Shown here: positions 63,589 to 64,000 of the stretch, piece after piece
Numbering within the stretch: the first letter of the stretch is position 1
How the letters are laid out: each line of letters begins with the position of its first letter
Assembly: GCA_035222895.1 (NCBI GenBank)
Contig: JAVYIG010000602.1
Location: 124,001-188,000, forward strand
Length of the DNA: 64,000 nucleotides
Direction of reading: 5' to 3'
From: Strongylocentrotus droebachiensis
Taxonomy: Eukaryota > Echinodermata > Echinoidea > Camarodonta > Strongylocentrotidae
The notes under the pieces: generated by a model
The model's input: only the letters and a program-made list of their open reading frames with translations
Told to the model about the DNA's origin: nothing
Databases searched by the model: none
Made by a program: the position numbers and the translations under genes

Positions 63589-64000
63589 TCAATTTTCAAA
63601 CGCGCATAATTAAGATTAGTAGGATAAGTGAAAATTCTTACCTTTCAAGGCTGTGTTATTTAAGTTGTTAATCTTACGTGAATGGAGGGATGAAAATGAG
63701 TGCAATAAATCACCACAGGATCGCCACTTAGGGTCACCTCCTAGACCTTTGCCTTGACTACAGTGACGAACGAGTTAAAACGTGAAGATGTGATCCAACA
63801 ACGAGATTGCTACGGCGAACGCTCGTATAGTCCGATGGGCTGGACACGGTACAGGATTGACTCAGCTGCCGTCGAGTTCAGAGGGGTGCGGCTGGTTCGA
63901 AATTCCCGCCAAAATTCTATATAATACACGCCAATTAGGAGCTTTTAGAGAAAGCGACCGTCTCCGTTGTATGGTCGTATATTCGTTTGATTAATATTAT
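63589..64000 (-). promoter_or_regulatory. 5' UTR of the I-group LINE, probable internal promoter region
   Basis: Unlike the flanking DNA this region is GC-richer, with CpG-containing blocks (CCGTGTCCAGCCCATCGGAC and GAGCGTTCGCCGTAGCAATC on the minus strand). By family analogy it should hold an internal RNA polymerase II promoter. The element's 5' end may lie beyond the window. Confidence 0.45.

Overview
This is a eukaryotic (metazoan) genomic window. It holds split genes with GT-AG introns, tRNA-derived SINEs, several LINE clades, a Penelope-like remnant, a tyrosine-recombinase retroelement remnant, and many inverted-repeat DNA elements. There is no operon structure and no prokaryotic signal. 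The repeat style (long foldback elements whose arms are minisatellites, tRNA-SINEs with (ATT)n tails, poly-G-rich elements) suggests a marine deuterostome, most likely an echinoderm such as a sea urchin. That assignment is inference.

Two host genes can be reconstructed. (1) Plus strand, 3596-17803: the last 11 coding exons of a folylpolyglutamate synthase (FPGS). Together they give 535 codons plus stop in one continuous frame. The first exon or exons (N-terminus and any mitochondrial leader) lie upstream of, or unrecognised in, the first 3.5 kb. (2) Minus strand, 56236 down to 47342: the last 13 coding exons of an ABC-transporter C-family protein closest by eye to the sulfonylurea receptors (ABCC8/ABCC9). 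They cover the second half of TMD2 and all of NBD2, 470 codons plus stop in one frame. The 5' part of this gene is not visible; the region beyond 56236 is filled by LINEs.

The rest is almost entirely repeats. 1-3.5 kb: a minisatellite arm, a degenerate TGCCCC minisatellite, two SINEs and AT-rich simple repeats. 3.7-17.4 kb (FPGS introns): a mariner-like MITE with about 280-bp inverted repeats, a LINE 3' end, several palindromes, a foldback element built from palindromic tandem repeats, a 205-bp satellite, and an L2-like LINE fragment. 17.9-29 kb: foldbacks, a 5'-truncated LINE on the minus strand, a Penelope GIY-YIG fragment, a DIRS-like tyrosine recombinase pseudogene, poly-G elements and a second copy of the 205-bp satellite. 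29.2-34.7 kb: a Helentron-like element split by a 3.6-kb foldback element whose arms are about 17-bp tandem repeats and which is flanked by a 9-bp direct repeat. 35-39 kb: foldbacks, tandem repeats and a perfect 269-bp duplication. 39.5-45.1 kb: a second copy of the Helentron-like family with two head-to-tail reverse copies inserted inside it. 56.7-64 kb: an L1/Tx1-like 3' fragment (plus strand) ending in poly(A), directly abutting an apparently intact I-group LINE (minus strand) with gag-like ORF1 and an EN-RT-RNase H ORF2 joined by an ATGA overlap.

The best candidates for something new are the Helentron-like family with its nested and tandem self-insertion, and the TU/FB-type foldback element at 30913-34517.
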